DNA of 63,543 nucleotides from Treponema sp. (GTDB lineage: Bacteria > Spirochaetota > Spirochaetia > Treponematales > Breznakiellaceae). Where the stretch lies: the NCBI GenBank assembly GCA_031267685.1, contig JAIRYV010000078.1:1-63543 (forward strand), read 5' to 3'. The translations under genes were made by a program, and so were the position numbers. Positions 23,164 to 31,975 of this stretch are shown here, one piece after another; within the stretch, counting starts at the first letter, position 1, and every line of letters begins with the position of its first letter. The notes beneath the pieces were generated by a model. The model ran no database searches, was not told the DNA's origin, and saw only the letters and a program-made list of their open reading frames with translations.

Positions 23164-24339
23164 CTAGACAGGCACCAAGCGCGCCCGGGCAGCGGGTTTG
23201 ATTTCATATATTATCGGATGAAAACCAAAAATCCTCTCATAATCTTCAAGTCGGCGCTTATATTCCTCGATAACCTGCTCTCCGATGATCGTGTAGGTAC
23301 AGCCGCCAAAGCCCCGACCGGTCATACGCGAGCCGAGTACGCCATCCAGTTCCTGCGCCCGTTTCACCAGCCAGTCAATCTCCGGGCAGGACACCTCGTA
23401 GAGGTCCCGCAGACTCTCATGGGAGTGGAGGATAATTTTAGAGAGCGCGGGCCGGTCTGCCTTGAGCAGGGCTTCCTCAGCTTCGTCGATACGCCGTAGT
23501 TCCTGCACAATGTGCATACAGCGTCGCCGAATCTCCTCCGGCAGGTCGCCCATTGACTCGATCAGGTCTGCGGTAACAAAGTTCCTGAAACTGGTTCCGG
23601 AGTGCTTGCGGGCCAGTAACGCCAGCCCATGTTTGAGGTCCTGGCGCCGTTCCATAAGTTCTTCCTCGACCCCCATACGTGGCACCCGCGAATCCATGAT
23701 GAGTATCTTATAGTTATCAAGACTTCTTGACTTGATTGGCGTTACCTCCAGATTGAGTTCATCCACGATGAGGAAGCTATTTTCCTCCGCGAACAGGGCA
23801 ATGGCGTAGTCAACAGCAGTATCCTTCTTGCCAAAGAAGGCTTTATGGGCAGTGATGAGCTTACTCAACAGGGCTTCGTCGCTGAGTTTCGCGTTAAAGA
23901 AACCCCGAAGCGCGACAGCAGCCGCCACTTCAATGGCAGAGGAGGATGCCAACCCGATCTGTTGAGGAATATCGCCAGCAACAGTGAAGTTTAGACCCTT
24001 AGTCGGAAAGCCCAGTCCTGCGAAGATGTGGACAGCAACTTTAAGATAATTAGCCCAGCGATCTTCGCGTTTGTATTTGAGATTGAGCAGCGTCGTGCGC
24101 TTACGCTCTCCCAGATTCGCGGCAAAGAACCGGAGCGAATTGTCCCTACGGAGACTCACCGCGACCCGAATGTACCGGTCTATCGCTGATGAGAGAAATA
24201 ATCCGGCCTTTGGTTCACCATGCTCACCCAGGTAGTGAACTCTGCCTGGCACCTCGGCAATGACAATTTTTCCCAAAGATTCGGATCGGTCCGCGTCTAA
24301 CTCGTATTCCGTACGATGGATGTGACCGATATCGAGCAT
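23164..24339 (-). CDS. galK: Galactokinase-type GHMP kinase
   Basis: 391 residues. The three GHMP motifs are present: PGRVHYLGEHG (31-41), IGLASSSAIEVAAA (128-141, the ATP-binding Ser-rich loop) and SRMTGRGFGGCTYT (about 335-348). Galactokinases usually read GEHTDY; here GEHGEP, so the sugar pocket differs and another sugar is possible. The product would be a sugar-1-phosphate. It is the first gene of a three-gene minus-strand run (kinase, TPR, NHL). The upstream region holds CRISPR-like block B; no strong ribosome site is seen (GTGAGGG). Confidence 0.8.
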   Translation of the reverse strand: MLDIGHIHRTEYELDADRSESLGKIVIAEVPGRVHYLGEHGEPKAGLFLSSAIDRYIRVAVSLRRDNSLRFFAANLGERKRTTLLNLKYKREDRWANYLKVAVHIFAGLGFPTKGLNFTVAGDIPQQIGLASSSAIEVAAAVALRGFFNAKLSDEALLSKLITAHKAFFGKKDTAVDYAIALFAEENSFLIVDELNLEVTPIKSRSLDNYKILIMDSRVPRMGVEEELMERRQDLKHGLALLARKHSGTSFRNFVTADLIESMGDLPEEIRRRCMHIVQELRRIDEAEEALLKADRPALSKIILHSHESLRDLYEVSCPEIDWLVKRAQELDGVLGSRMTGRGFGGCTYTIIGEQVIEEYKRRLEDYERIFGFHPIIYEIKPAARARLVPV

Positions 24340-24463
24340 TTCTGCAAACCCTCACAATTTTACAAACTTACATACATGAACCAATTCCAAAACTTGGTTA
24401 GTTTCGGAGTTGGCTCTTGGAAAACCGGTCCAAAGCCCGATTGCCCTCTAAATCTAAGATACA

Positions 24464-24600
24464 ACTCCAATCCACGCGCTCACATAGAGCGCGCCCCAAC
24501 GTCTTCACAAGGGGGTTGCCCCACCCATTGGCGACGTAGACGGGATACGGGGAACTTATTCCCCTTGTATATAATACGATCTAAAGGAAAGATTTGCAAT
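24464..24600. other. Solo CRISPR-like repeat plus structured block, copy B
   Basis: 24464-24495 corresponds to the repeat of copy A (shared CAATCCACGCGCTCACAT) with a perfect GCGCTC-ACATA-GAGCGC stem. The following ~105 bases align with block A: shared CCCCACCC, TTGG, CGTA.AC.GGGA, a hairpin GGGGAA/TTCCCC in place of A's GCGGGGGA/TCCCCCGC, AATACGAT, and CAATACCC. The paired arms differ between copies but stay complementary. No gene is supported in 24340-24673. Confidence 0.55.
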
Positions 24601-24673
24601 ACCCTATGTCTTAAAAGCTATAATAAACGCATAGAAATCAACCGGTTCGGGGAAGCAAGAGGTTCTGAAAAGG

Positions 24674-24880
24674 CTAGACACTGTTAGTAAAGGTTGCACT
24701 GTCGGCTGGCTTTTGGTAGTATACAAGCGAGGAGGAAGGCAGATGGAAGAAAACAAGCGGCTGTATCCGCTTAGCGAAGAACTGTTTAACCAGAAGATTG
24801 TACCAATCATCGAAGGACAGTACATCTGGAAAGGGCCTCCGCCTAAAGTATCCCATTACCATAAGAAAAATAGCAAGTAG
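24674..24880 (+). pseudogene. Insertion-sequence remnant: left end plus truncated transposase
   Basis: 24674-24696 (CTAGACACTGTTAGTAAAGG...) is identical over 23 bases to 47503-47525. A 45-codon frame from ATG 24743, with GGAGGAAGG upstream, encodes KRLYPLSEELFNQKIVPIIE then IWKGPPPKVSHY, the start of a DDE transposase of IS5-like type, and stops early. Only the 5' end of the element remains. Confidence 0.65.
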
Positions 24881-24954
24881 CTTTAGAAGGTTTTTTTGAA
24901 CGAACATGTTTGACTGAGATGTGGTTAAACTGTGATAAGCTCCCTGTCTTCGAT

Positions 24955-25917
24955 TCACGAAAAGTTGCCCTCCTCGTCGCAGTAGACAAAGTGATCCCTA
25001 GAAAAAGGACGCAGGCTACAGGAATCGCGGCTTGGGCTAGGAACGTAGGGGATGCGCCGTCTGGCACGCTCAAACTCCGGATCGGGCAAGGGAATGGCGG
25101 AGATGAGGCTTCGCGTGTAGGGATGAACAGGATGGCGGTAGACCTCGTCCGATGTTCCCATTTCTACCAGCTTCCCCTGATACATGACCGCGATCCGGTC
25201 GGAGATGGCGCGTACCACAGAGAGATCATGCGCGATAAACAGGTAGGTGAGTCCCTGCTTTTCCTGTAGCTCCTTGAGAAGATTCACAATCTGGGCTTGT
25301 ATCGACACGTCCAGCGCAGAGACCGGCTCGTCGCAAACAATAAAGCGGGGCTGAGTCGCCAAAGCACGGGCGATTCCGACACGCTGCCGCTGCCCGCCTG
25401 AAAACTCGTGGGGGTAACGGGAGGCGTGTTCAGGGCTGAGACCCACCGTTTGGAGCAGGGTCGCGGCCATCTCGTCGCGTTCTCTGCGGGAAGAGGCAAG
25501 ACAGTGGTTGTCGATGCCCTCAGCTACGATGTCCTTCACTTTCATACGGGGATTAAGCGAGGCATAAGGGTCCTGAAAAATGATCTGCGCCTCCCGCCTG
25601 AAGTCCATGAGCGCCTTTTTCCGCCTGATGCCCTCGATATCCTGTCCCTTATAACGGATAGTTCCAGCGCTTATATCCAGCAGTTTTAGAATCATCCTCC
25701 CGATAGTGGTCTTTCCGCAGCCCGATTCACCCACCAAGCCAAAGGTTTCTCCCTCACGAATAGAAAAACTCACCTCATCCACAGCGGGTTTTGCCCCGGA
25801 ACGATAGCGATGAACCAGATGCTCCACCTCCAGAATGACTGCTTTGTCTGCTTTGTTTCCTGCGTTTCCTTTCGTCGGCGGATGGTGATCGTGTACACGG
25901 TTTTCAGATGCCTTCAT
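24955..25917 (-). CDS. oppF: Oligopeptide ABC transporter ATP-binding protein OppF
   Basis: 320 residues. Walker A GESGCGKTT at about 58-66, Q-loop IIFQDPYASLNPRM, signature FSGGQRQRVGIA, Walker B FIVCDEPVSALD, and the C-terminal oligopeptide/dipeptide-transporter domain (VYRHPVHPYTRSLISAIP). The Cys-rich Fe-S cluster region common at OppD/F C termini is reduced. The N-terminal ~25 residues are low complexity. It overlaps oppD by 14 bases; last gene of the operon. Confidence 0.93.
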   Translation of the reverse strand: MKASENRVHDHHPPTKGNAGNKADKAVILEVEHLVHRYRSGAKPAVDEVSFSIREGETFGLVGESGCGKTTIGRMILKLLDISAGTIRYKGQDIEGIRRKKALMDFRREAQIIFQDPYASLNPRMKVKDIVAEGIDNHCLASSRRERDEMAATLLQTVGLSPEHASRYPHEFSGGQRQRVGIARALATQPRFIVCDEPVSALDVSIQAQIVNLLKELQEKQGLTYLFIAHDLSVVRAISDRIAVMYQGKLVEMGTSDEVYRHPVHPYTRSLISAIPLPDPEFERARRRIPYVPSPSRDSCSLRPFSRDHFVYCDEEGNFS

Positions 25918-26971
25918 GGTGTTCTAGCCTCCCTCTATAGTCTTCTCGGCGTTTTGCGATTGCCTCCGGGGGCTTCACCACAGGAGCGCGGGGATCAAGC
26001 AGCCAGGTGGCAGCAAAATGAGTCTTACTCACCGGGAAAAGCGGCGGTTCATAGCAGAAATCCGCCTCCAGCGCGTACAGGCTGCGAGGCGCAAACGGAT
26101 CGCCCGGCGGCAGGTTCACGAGGCTGGGAGGAGAACCAGGTATGGGCGTAAGAGAGCGCGTCTCCATTTCCAGTGTTGGCATAGCGCCGAGTAGTCCCCA
26201 TGTGTAGGGATGGCGCGGATCGTAAAACACCTCGTCAGAATAGCCAATCTCGACGATTTTCCCAGCGTACATCACCGCCACCCGGTCTGCCACATGCGCA
26301 ACAACGCCCAAGTCGTGCGTAATGAACACAATGGAGGTGTTGATCTTCCGCTTGAGGTCTTTGAGAAGGTCGATGATCTGGGCTTGCATCGTAACATCCA
26401 GTGCAGTGGTAGGTTCGTCGGCAATAAGCACTTGAGGATTGCAGGCAAGGGCTATAGCGATGACAATACGCTGGCGCTGACCCCCCGAAAACTCGTGTGG
26501 ATACTGGCGATAGCGTTGAGAAGGGTTATCAAGACCCACAAGCTCCAGCAGTTCCAGTGTCCGAGCGCGGGCTTCTCTGCGTCTCAAGGGGCAATGCAGG
26601 GTAAGTGCCTCCTCAATCTGTCGTCCTATTCGCATAGTGGGGTCCAGAGAAGTCATCGGGTCCTGAAAAATCATGGAGATTGTGTTTCCCCGGAGAGAAC
26701 GCATCTGTTTTTCGCTGGCCATAAGGATATCCATACCGCCAAGGAGGATGCGCCCAGATTCGATAGTGGCGTTTTTGGAGAGAAGGCGCATCATAGCCCG
26801 ACAAGTTACGGTTTTCCCGCTCCCAGATTCTCCCACAATGGCCAACGTCTCTCCTTCATAGAGCGAGAAACTGACGTTCCGCACTGCTTGCGCCTTACCC
26901 GCAAGGGTCGAAAAGGAAACAGAGAGGTTCTGCACTTCAAGCCGTGTTGTCATATGTACCAATTCCTTCAT
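25904..26971 (-). CDS. oppD: Oligopeptide ABC transporter ATP-binding protein OppD
   Basis: 355 residues. Walker A GESGSGKTV, IFQDPMTSLDPTMRIG, FSGGQRQRIVIAIA and VLIADEPTTALDVTMQ; C-terminal oligopeptide domain with DPRHPYTWGLLGAMP. It pairs with OppF. The start ATG shares a base with the oppC stop (TAATG) and has AAGGA at a good distance; an in-frame ATG six codons later is the alternative. Confidence 0.93.
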   Translation of the reverse strand: MKELVHMTTRLEVQNLSVSFSTLAGKAQAVRNVSFSLYEGETLAIVGESGSGKTVTCRAMMRLLSKNATIESGRILLGGMDILMASEKQMRSLRGNTISMIFQDPMTSLDPTMRIGRQIEEALTLHCPLRRREARARTLELLELVGLDNPSQRYRQYPHEFSGGQRQRIVIAIALACNPQVLIADEPTTALDVTMQAQIIDLLKDLKRKINTSIVFITHDLGVVAHVADRVAVMYAGKIVEIGYSDEVFYDPRHPYTWGLLGAMPTLEMETRSLTPIPGSPPSLVNLPPGDPFAPRSLYALEADFCYEPPLFPVSKTHFAATWLLDPRAPVVKPPEAIAKRREDYRGRLEHHEGI

Positions 26972-28005
26972 TATACATCCTTCATACGGGGATCAAAAGC
27001 GTCGCGCAGCCCATCGGCAAAGATATTGAAGGCCAGCATAATCATGCAGAGAATCACCGCAGGAATAGCCATCTGATAAGGGTATATCCTAAACACTTTG
27101 TACCCGCCGTTGAGCAGCGTCCCCAGAGAAGCGTTAGGAATCTTCATCCCCACCCCGATGAAGCTGAGAAAGGTTTCAAAGAAAATAGCAGAGGGAATGG
27201 AAAACATGGTACGCACTGCCACGGTTCCTGCAATGTTGGGCAGCACATGAAACAGGGCAATACGTACCGGAGAGCTTCCTAAAGCCCGTGCAGCCTGTAT
27301 GTACTCCCGCTCCTTGATTTGTAAGGTCTGAGCGCGGACAATCCTCGCCATCGGTATCCACGAGGAGAGGGTCAGAGCCAGGATGATGGAGAGGATGCCA
27401 GGTCGGAAGATGAGGAGCATGAGTACCACGAGAACCAGATTTGGCACTCCGTTGATGATCTCCAAGATACGCTGCATCACGGTGTCGGTTGTTCCGCCTT
27501 TGAGGGCGCTGGCAAGTCCGTAGCATACCCCGATGGACAGGTCTAAAACAGCAGCAATGAAAGCAATGATGAGGGAGACGCGGGTTCCGTAGAGCGTCCG
27601 TGAGAGGAGGTCTCTGCCGAACTCGTCGGTACCAAAGGGATAATGCACGTCGGAAGGAACTCCCGCTGCTGTGTACCGGTCAACCATACTGCCCCGGAAC
27701 GATGCCCAGCCGTTGAAACCGTTAATCGAGATACCTGGAATCCGCGGCGGCAGGTTAGCATGAGGAAGGTTCTGGGCGTTGGGGTTACGCGGGGCCAGTA
27801 CCGGAGCAAGGAACGCCAGCGCCATGATGACGAGGAGTATCCCCAGAGCGACCACTGAAACCCGGTTTTTCCGCAGCCTGTGCCAAGCGTCCTGAGCAAA
27901 TCCAAGAGATGGAACCTGCTGGGCTGATTCTGCACGTACCGTTTCCCTAGAACAGAAACGAAAGAATTCGTCAGGAACAGCTTCCAGCTCAAAACGGGGG
28001 TTCAT
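26971..28005 (-). CDS. oppC: Oligopeptide ABC transporter permease OppC
   Basis: 344 residues. The long N-terminal cytoplasmic arm (about 1-45) precedes the first helix (VSVVALGILLVIMALAFLAP), as in OppC. Six spans are visible; the periplasmic loop (ANLPPRIPGISINGFNGWAS) and HYPFGTDEFGRDLLSR are typical. The EAA coupling loop is YIQAARALGSSPVRIALFHV. It overlaps oppB by 4 bases (ATGA type). Confidence 0.93.
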   Translation of the reverse strand: MNPRFELEAVPDEFFRFCSRETVRAESAQQVPSLGFAQDAWHRLRKNRVSVVALGILLVIMALAFLAPVLAPRNPNAQNLPHANLPPRIPGISINGFNGWASFRGSMVDRYTAAGVPSDVHYPFGTDEFGRDLLSRTLYGTRVSLIIAFIAAVLDLSIGVCYGLASALKGGTTDTVMQRILEIINGVPNLVLVVLMLLIFRPGILSIILALTLSSWIPMARIVRAQTLQIKEREYIQAARALGSSPVRIALFHVLPNIAGTVAVRTMFSIPSAIFFETFLSFIGVGMKIPNASLGTLLNGGYKVFRIYPYQMAIPAVILCMIMLAFNIFADGLRDAFDPRMKDV

Positions 28006-28946
28006 TTGCCCTCCCCGATCCGCACGCGGGGATCAATAATCTGATAAAGGAAGTCCATGAGGAAGATTACGGTTACGAGGAGCAAGGAAAAAAGGATGGT
28101 TACGGCCATGATGGTAGCATAATCGTTGGAAAGGATGGACTTAGTAAACTGTTCACCGATGCCGGGAACCGCAAAAATATGTTCCACGACCAGAGAACCA
28201 GTCATAAGGGAAGCAGTCATGGGTCCAATAATGGTCAAAAAGGGGATGAGAGCGTTCCGCAGGCCGTGAGTCAACACCAGACGCAGCTCTCCCATACCCT
28301 TAGCGCGGGCAAGTTCAATATAGTCGCTCTCCAAAACCTCGATAAGCTCTGCCCTGATGAACCGTGCCGAGTCTGCCATAGGCGAGATAGACAGGGCGAG
28401 GGAAGGCAGGATAGTAGACCGGAACCCATCGTTCCAAAGCCCGATAGGGAGCAGCTTTAGAGTAATGGCAAAGATGAACTGCAGCAGCACTGCGGCCACG
28501 AAGTTTGGTGCGGAGCGACCCAGAATAGCGAAGAGTGAGCAGAATGCGTCGATCCACGTGTTATGTTTCACGGCGGCAACTGCCCCCAGACATATTCCCA
28601 CCAAAGCGCCGAACAGTGCCGCCTGAAGCCCCAGTTGTACCGAAGGCCCCAGCCGAGTTTTCAGCAAGTCGCTGACCTTTTGGTCGGAGAATTGCAGGGA
28701 AATACCAAAATCTCCCTGAAGTATGTTAGCCATGTAGTTGATATACCGTTCCCATAGGGGTTTATTGAGGCCGTACTTCTCATTCAGCATATGCACTTGA
28801 ATAGTTGTCAGCCTGGACTGATCCTGATAAGGTGTGCCGGGCAGGAGGTTCATCAGCAAGAAAGTAATGGTGATAATCACCAAGAGCGTTACCACCATAT
28901 ACCCGATCCGGTATGTAAAAAACCGGACCCAGCGGTTCATTTTCAT
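28002..28946 (-). CDS. oppB: Oligopeptide ABC transporter permease OppB
   Basis: 314 residues with the OppB N terminus (YRIGYMVVTLLVIITITFLL ... LPGTPY), six spans, and the EAA loop YIELARAKGMGELRLVLTHG. AGGAACAA precedes the ATG. The 361-base gap between oppA and oppB contains eight tandem hairpins (29008-29191). Confidence 0.93.
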   Translation of the reverse strand: MKMNRWVRFFTYRIGYMVVTLLVIITITFLLMNLLPGTPYQDQSRLTTIQVHMLNEKYGLNKPLWERYINYMANILQGDFGISLQFSDQKVSDLLKTRLGPSVQLGLQAALFGALVGICLGAVAAVKHNTWIDAFCSLFAILGRSAPNFVAAVLLQFIFAITLKLLPIGLWNDGFRSTILPSLALSISPMADSARFIRAELIEVLESDYIELARAKGMGELRLVLTHGLRNALIPFLTIIGPMTASLMTGSLVVEHIFAVPGIGEQFTKSILSNDYATIMAVTILFSLLLVTVIFLMDFLYQIIDPRVRIGEGK

Positions 28947-29007
28947 TTGTTCCTTTCCTAAGTTCAGTTATGGCAAGTCGCGGCTACTTCATTGCCGCCT
29001 TATTCCA

Positions 29008-29191
29008 GCTTAGAGTGGTCGACCACTCCAGCTTAGAGTGGTCGGCCACTCTAGCTTAGAGTGGTCGGCCACTCTAGCTTAGAGTGGTCGGCCACTCTAG
29101 CTTAGAGTGGTCGGCCACTCTAGCTTAGAGTGGTCGGCCACTCCAGCTTAGAGTGGTCGGCCACTCCAGCTTAGAGTGATCGACCACTCCA
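29008..29191. repeat. Array A: eight 23-bp hairpin units between oppA and oppB
   Basis: Eight units of exactly 23 bp starting at 29008, 29031, 29054 and so on to 29169. Central units form the hairpin TAGAGTGG-TCGG-CCACTCTA joined by GCT. Outer units vary slightly (TCGA loop, one mismatch in the last). The left edge reads CCAGCTTAGA, shared with the arrays at 53731 and 58973. In the mRNA they would form eight adjacent stem-loops just 3' of oppA. Confidence 0.95.
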
Positions 29192-29307
29192 GCTTCGTTA
29201 AGGCGAATAAGGCACAGAAGGTTTTTATCGGCAACTATGCCCCTTCTCGTCAACCCCTCTTTTCACTAACGCCCAATGAAGAGGGGCTGCCTCATCTATT
29301 CCTACTT

Positions 29308-30939
29308 TCATTCAAAATAGGCGCGGGTAATATCAATCGGCGTACCCAACACGTGAACCACATACCCTTTGAGCTTAGGATTAATCAGGAAGCTCTTCGC
29401 GGCCTGTACCAAAGGCACGGTTACGACGTTGTCAACAAGGTACTTATTGGCCTCTCTCAGATGTTCCCAGCGCAGGGCGAAGTTGTTACCGTCGCCGGTT
29501 TCCAGTGCATCGATCAAGGTTGTTATCTCTGCGGAAACCCATTTGCCGTGGTTATGCTCGTTGCTGGTCTCGAACTGCTTGATATAAGTGCCGGGGTTGA
29601 ACTCCCCAGTCCAGCCTCCCAGTGCAAGGTCAAACTTATAGGCCATCATTTCCTGAAATCGCACTGAAGCAGGAACGTTGGCTAGGTCTATCTTGAGTCC
29701 TGGCAGGTTTGTTTCATACACGCTTTGCAGATACTGTCCGGTCTTGATACCTTCATCGTTATCAGTCGTAACGAGCCGCAATGTAATGGAAGACACCTCT
29801 AGTTCCTGCAATGCTTGGGCAAAATAGCGCCGGGCTTCAGGAATATTGGTCGAAAGAAGGTTACCAAAGTCCTCGGCGATGCTTTTCCCGTTGGCTGGGT
29901 TCACGGCGATGCCGTTAGGAATAACTCCGACCGAAGGGATGCCGTCGCCATTCAGTACAGACTGGGCCAGCTCATTCCGGTCAACTGCAAGGAGTAGGGC
30001 CTTGCGAAGATTGATGTTCTGTAAGTATTTGTTCGAGCTTATCCCCAGTTCTAAGTTGGTCATTCTGAGCGTTTTTACCGACACCAGATCGGGAGTGTCC
30101 CGGTACACAGTAAGGTATTCACCAGCCACAGTAGCCCCGTCCAAGTTTCCCGCTTCGTAGAGAGCGACTCCGGTAGCGGCTTCCTTCACCACTTGGACGT
30201 TGATCTCGTCAAAATAGACATGCGCCGCATCCCAATAGTAGGGATTTTTGACGTATTTCCATGAAATGTTGGCTCCATTCCACCCGGTAAGGACAAATGC
30301 CCCTGAAGCGAGCACGTTTTCCGCAGAGAGTCCGTAACGCGCTCCTTTCTCCTCAGCAAAGGCCTGGTTCACTGGTGCGAGGAGTGAGGAAGACAACTCC
30401 GTGTTGATGTAGGGGTTGGGGGCCGTGAGGGTAATCTCTAGCTGGGTATCCGAAAGCGCCCGAATTCCTAAATTCTCAGGCGGCTGTTTCCCTGCAATGA
30501 TGTCCGTCGCGTTTTTGAAATAGCTTACCCGGTTGGCGCTCTGGGAACCCGTGGCGGGATCAACTATCCGTCGGGCGGCATACACAAAATCATGCGCGGT
30601 GATTTTTGTGCCGTTGGAAAAGGCGATGTTGGGACGCAGGTCTATGGTCAACGTGATCCCGTCAGCGCTTACCACAGGCAAAGCTGCTGCCAAAGCCGGA
30701 ACTGGTTCGTTATTCCCGTTGATCTCATAGAGACTTTCGGTAAAGATTTCGATCTGTTCCCAACTGATGGTATCATAGCCCTTACCCGAATCCATCGTAG
30801 TTACCTCGCCAGGTGCAATCCAGTTAAGAACCCTGGGGCCTGTTTTGACCTCTTGTTTTTCCGTCCTTCCACTGGCATAGGCGGAGAAGGCCAGCGCCGT
30901 GATCATTACCAGCGCTTGTACGACAACCAAACGTTTCAT
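29308..30939 (-). CDS. oppA: Oligopeptide-binding protein OppA
   Basis: 543 residues. Signal peptide MKRLVVVQALVMITALAFSA with cleavage near AYA-SG; no lipobox Cys is seen. Mature SBP_bac_5 protein: RVLNWIAPGEVTTMDSGKGY, ITLTIDLRPNIAFSNGTKIT, HDFVYAARRIVDPATGSQSA (the usual 'W/F-AxRR-DP' segment), ending VPLVQAAKSFLINPKLKGYV. It captures peptides for OppBCDF. I start at 30939, after AAGGAGTTTTAT. It has its own strong promoter and is the first gene of the operon. Confidence 0.93.
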   Translation of the reverse strand: MKRLVVVQALVMITALAFSAYASGRTEKQEVKTGPRVLNWIAPGEVTTMDSGKGYDTISWEQIEIFTESLYEINGNNEPVPALAAALPVVSADGITLTIDLRPNIAFSNGTKITAHDFVYAARRIVDPATGSQSANRVSYFKNATDIIAGKQPPENLGIRALSDTQLEITLTAPNPYINTELSSSLLAPVNQAFAEEKGARYGLSAENVLASGAFVLTGWNGANISWKYVKNPYYWDAAHVYFDEINVQVVKEAATGVALYEAGNLDGATVAGEYLTVYRDTPDLVSVKTLRMTNLELGISSNKYLQNINLRKALLLAVDRNELAQSVLNGDGIPSVGVIPNGIAVNPANGKSIAEDFGNLLSTNIPEARRYFAQALQELEVSSITLRLVTTDNDEGIKTGQYLQSVYETNLPGLKIDLANVPASVRFQEMMAYKFDLALGGWTGEFNPGTYIKQFETSNEHNHGKWVSAEITTLIDALETGDGNNFALRWEHLREANKYLVDNVVTVPLVQAAKSFLINPKLKGYVVHVLGTPIDITRAYFE

Positions 30940-31043
30940 ATAAAACTCCTTGTTACGCAGAAACACCATTGTCCCTGCTTCTCCTTTCGGGGGAGATTCC
31001 CGTGTGTTATTCTACCCCGTATAAACCCGATAGAATTAGTATG

Positions 31044-31072
31044 AATATATATATTATAAAATTTTTTGTCAA
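31044..31072 (-). promoter_or_regulatory. Promoter of the opp operon
   Basis: Minus strand TTGACA (31072-31067), 17-base spacer, TATATT (31049-31044), in a very A+T-rich stretch. The leader to oppA is about 100 bases. Confidence 0.8.
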
Positions 31073-31400
31073 GAGGCATTATGAAAAATCGGATGTTCTG
31101 CTTCTAGAATGGCCGACCGTTCTATTCTTTTTTCTGTTACATTTTCCACGTTTCCCTCGGTTACTTTTGTCTGGGCGGCGACGAAACTATCGGACACGCT
31201 GGACATACAAGAGATGCGGTAACTGTGGACGCGATGAGCTGCCAGAAGGAGATAGCAATGAGGATTTCCTGTATCAGGCTTTGCTTACAGAATGAACGTC
31301 GATGCCCCGCGCTGGCTGATACTGGTTGACGAGGAAAAGTAGCATGACTATACTTGTTCTGTCGACAAAATCGCCAGTGAACCTGGCACAGGGAGCGCTT
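31073..31400. other. Intergenic region with no supported gene
   Basis: Between the opp promoter and apt. Short frames such as one containing CGNCGRDELPEG on the plus strand have no start or ribosome site and may be decayed coding sequence. No promoter for apt is clear. Confidence 0.4.
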
Positions 31401-31928
31401 ATGGAACTCAATCTCGATGAATACATTAGAAAGATACCGGATTTCCCCAAAAAAGGAATATTGTTCTATGATATAACCAGCATTCTGGCTACGCCTAAGG
31501 CGTTTGCATGGTGTATCGACACGACGGAGGAGCTGTACCGTGATCAGCGGATTGACGCGGTCGCGGCTATTGAGGCGCGGGGCTTTGTGTTTGCTGCGCC
31601 ATTCGCGGCTCGTATGGGAATTCCCCTCATCCTGATCCGCAAGAAAGGTAAGCTGCCGGGTAAGACCATAAGCAGAAAGTACCAGCTTGAGTACGCTGAG
31701 GCGGAAATCGAAGTGCATGAGGCTGATGTGCCTAAAGGCAAGCGCATCCTGCTCATGGACGACCTCATTGCCACCGGCGGAACCTTAGGCGCGGCGTGTG
31801 AGCTTATCATAGCAGCCGGGGCTGTGGTTCCTGAAATCTTCGGCATTATCGGCTTGCCGTTCCTCCACTACGATAAAATCCTCCATGATATTCCGGTTCG
31901 GACCTTGATTAAATATGACTCTGAATAG
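31401..31928 (+). CDS. apt: Adenine phosphoribosyltransferase
   Basis: 176 residues, the usual Apt length, salvaging adenine to AMP with PRPP. MELNLDEYIRKIPDFPKKGI and LFYDITSILATP are canonical Apt N-terminal blocks; AIEARGFVFAAPFAARMGIP binds the base; the PRPP motif is LLMDDLIATGGT (117-128). I start at 31401, after AGGGAGCGCTT; a longer frame to 31326 lacks a ribosome site and adds non-conserved residues. Confidence 0.95.
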   Translation: MELNLDEYIRKIPDFPKKGILFYDITSILATPKAFAWCIDTTEELYRDQRIDAVAAIEARGFVFAAPFAARMGIPLILIRKKGKLPGKTISRKYQLEYAEAEIEVHEADVPKGKRILLMDDLIATGGTLGAACELIIAAGAVVPEIFGIIGLPFLHYDKILHDIPVRTLIKYDSE

Positions 31929-31975
31929 CCGACTGAAACAAAACGCTGTTTATCAAGCACTCAGGAAGATACGCT

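Noticed and set aside
26210-27076. Plus-strand frame of 288 codons opposite oppD
   Set aside because: Shadow of oppD, whose motifs are all intact on the minus strand.
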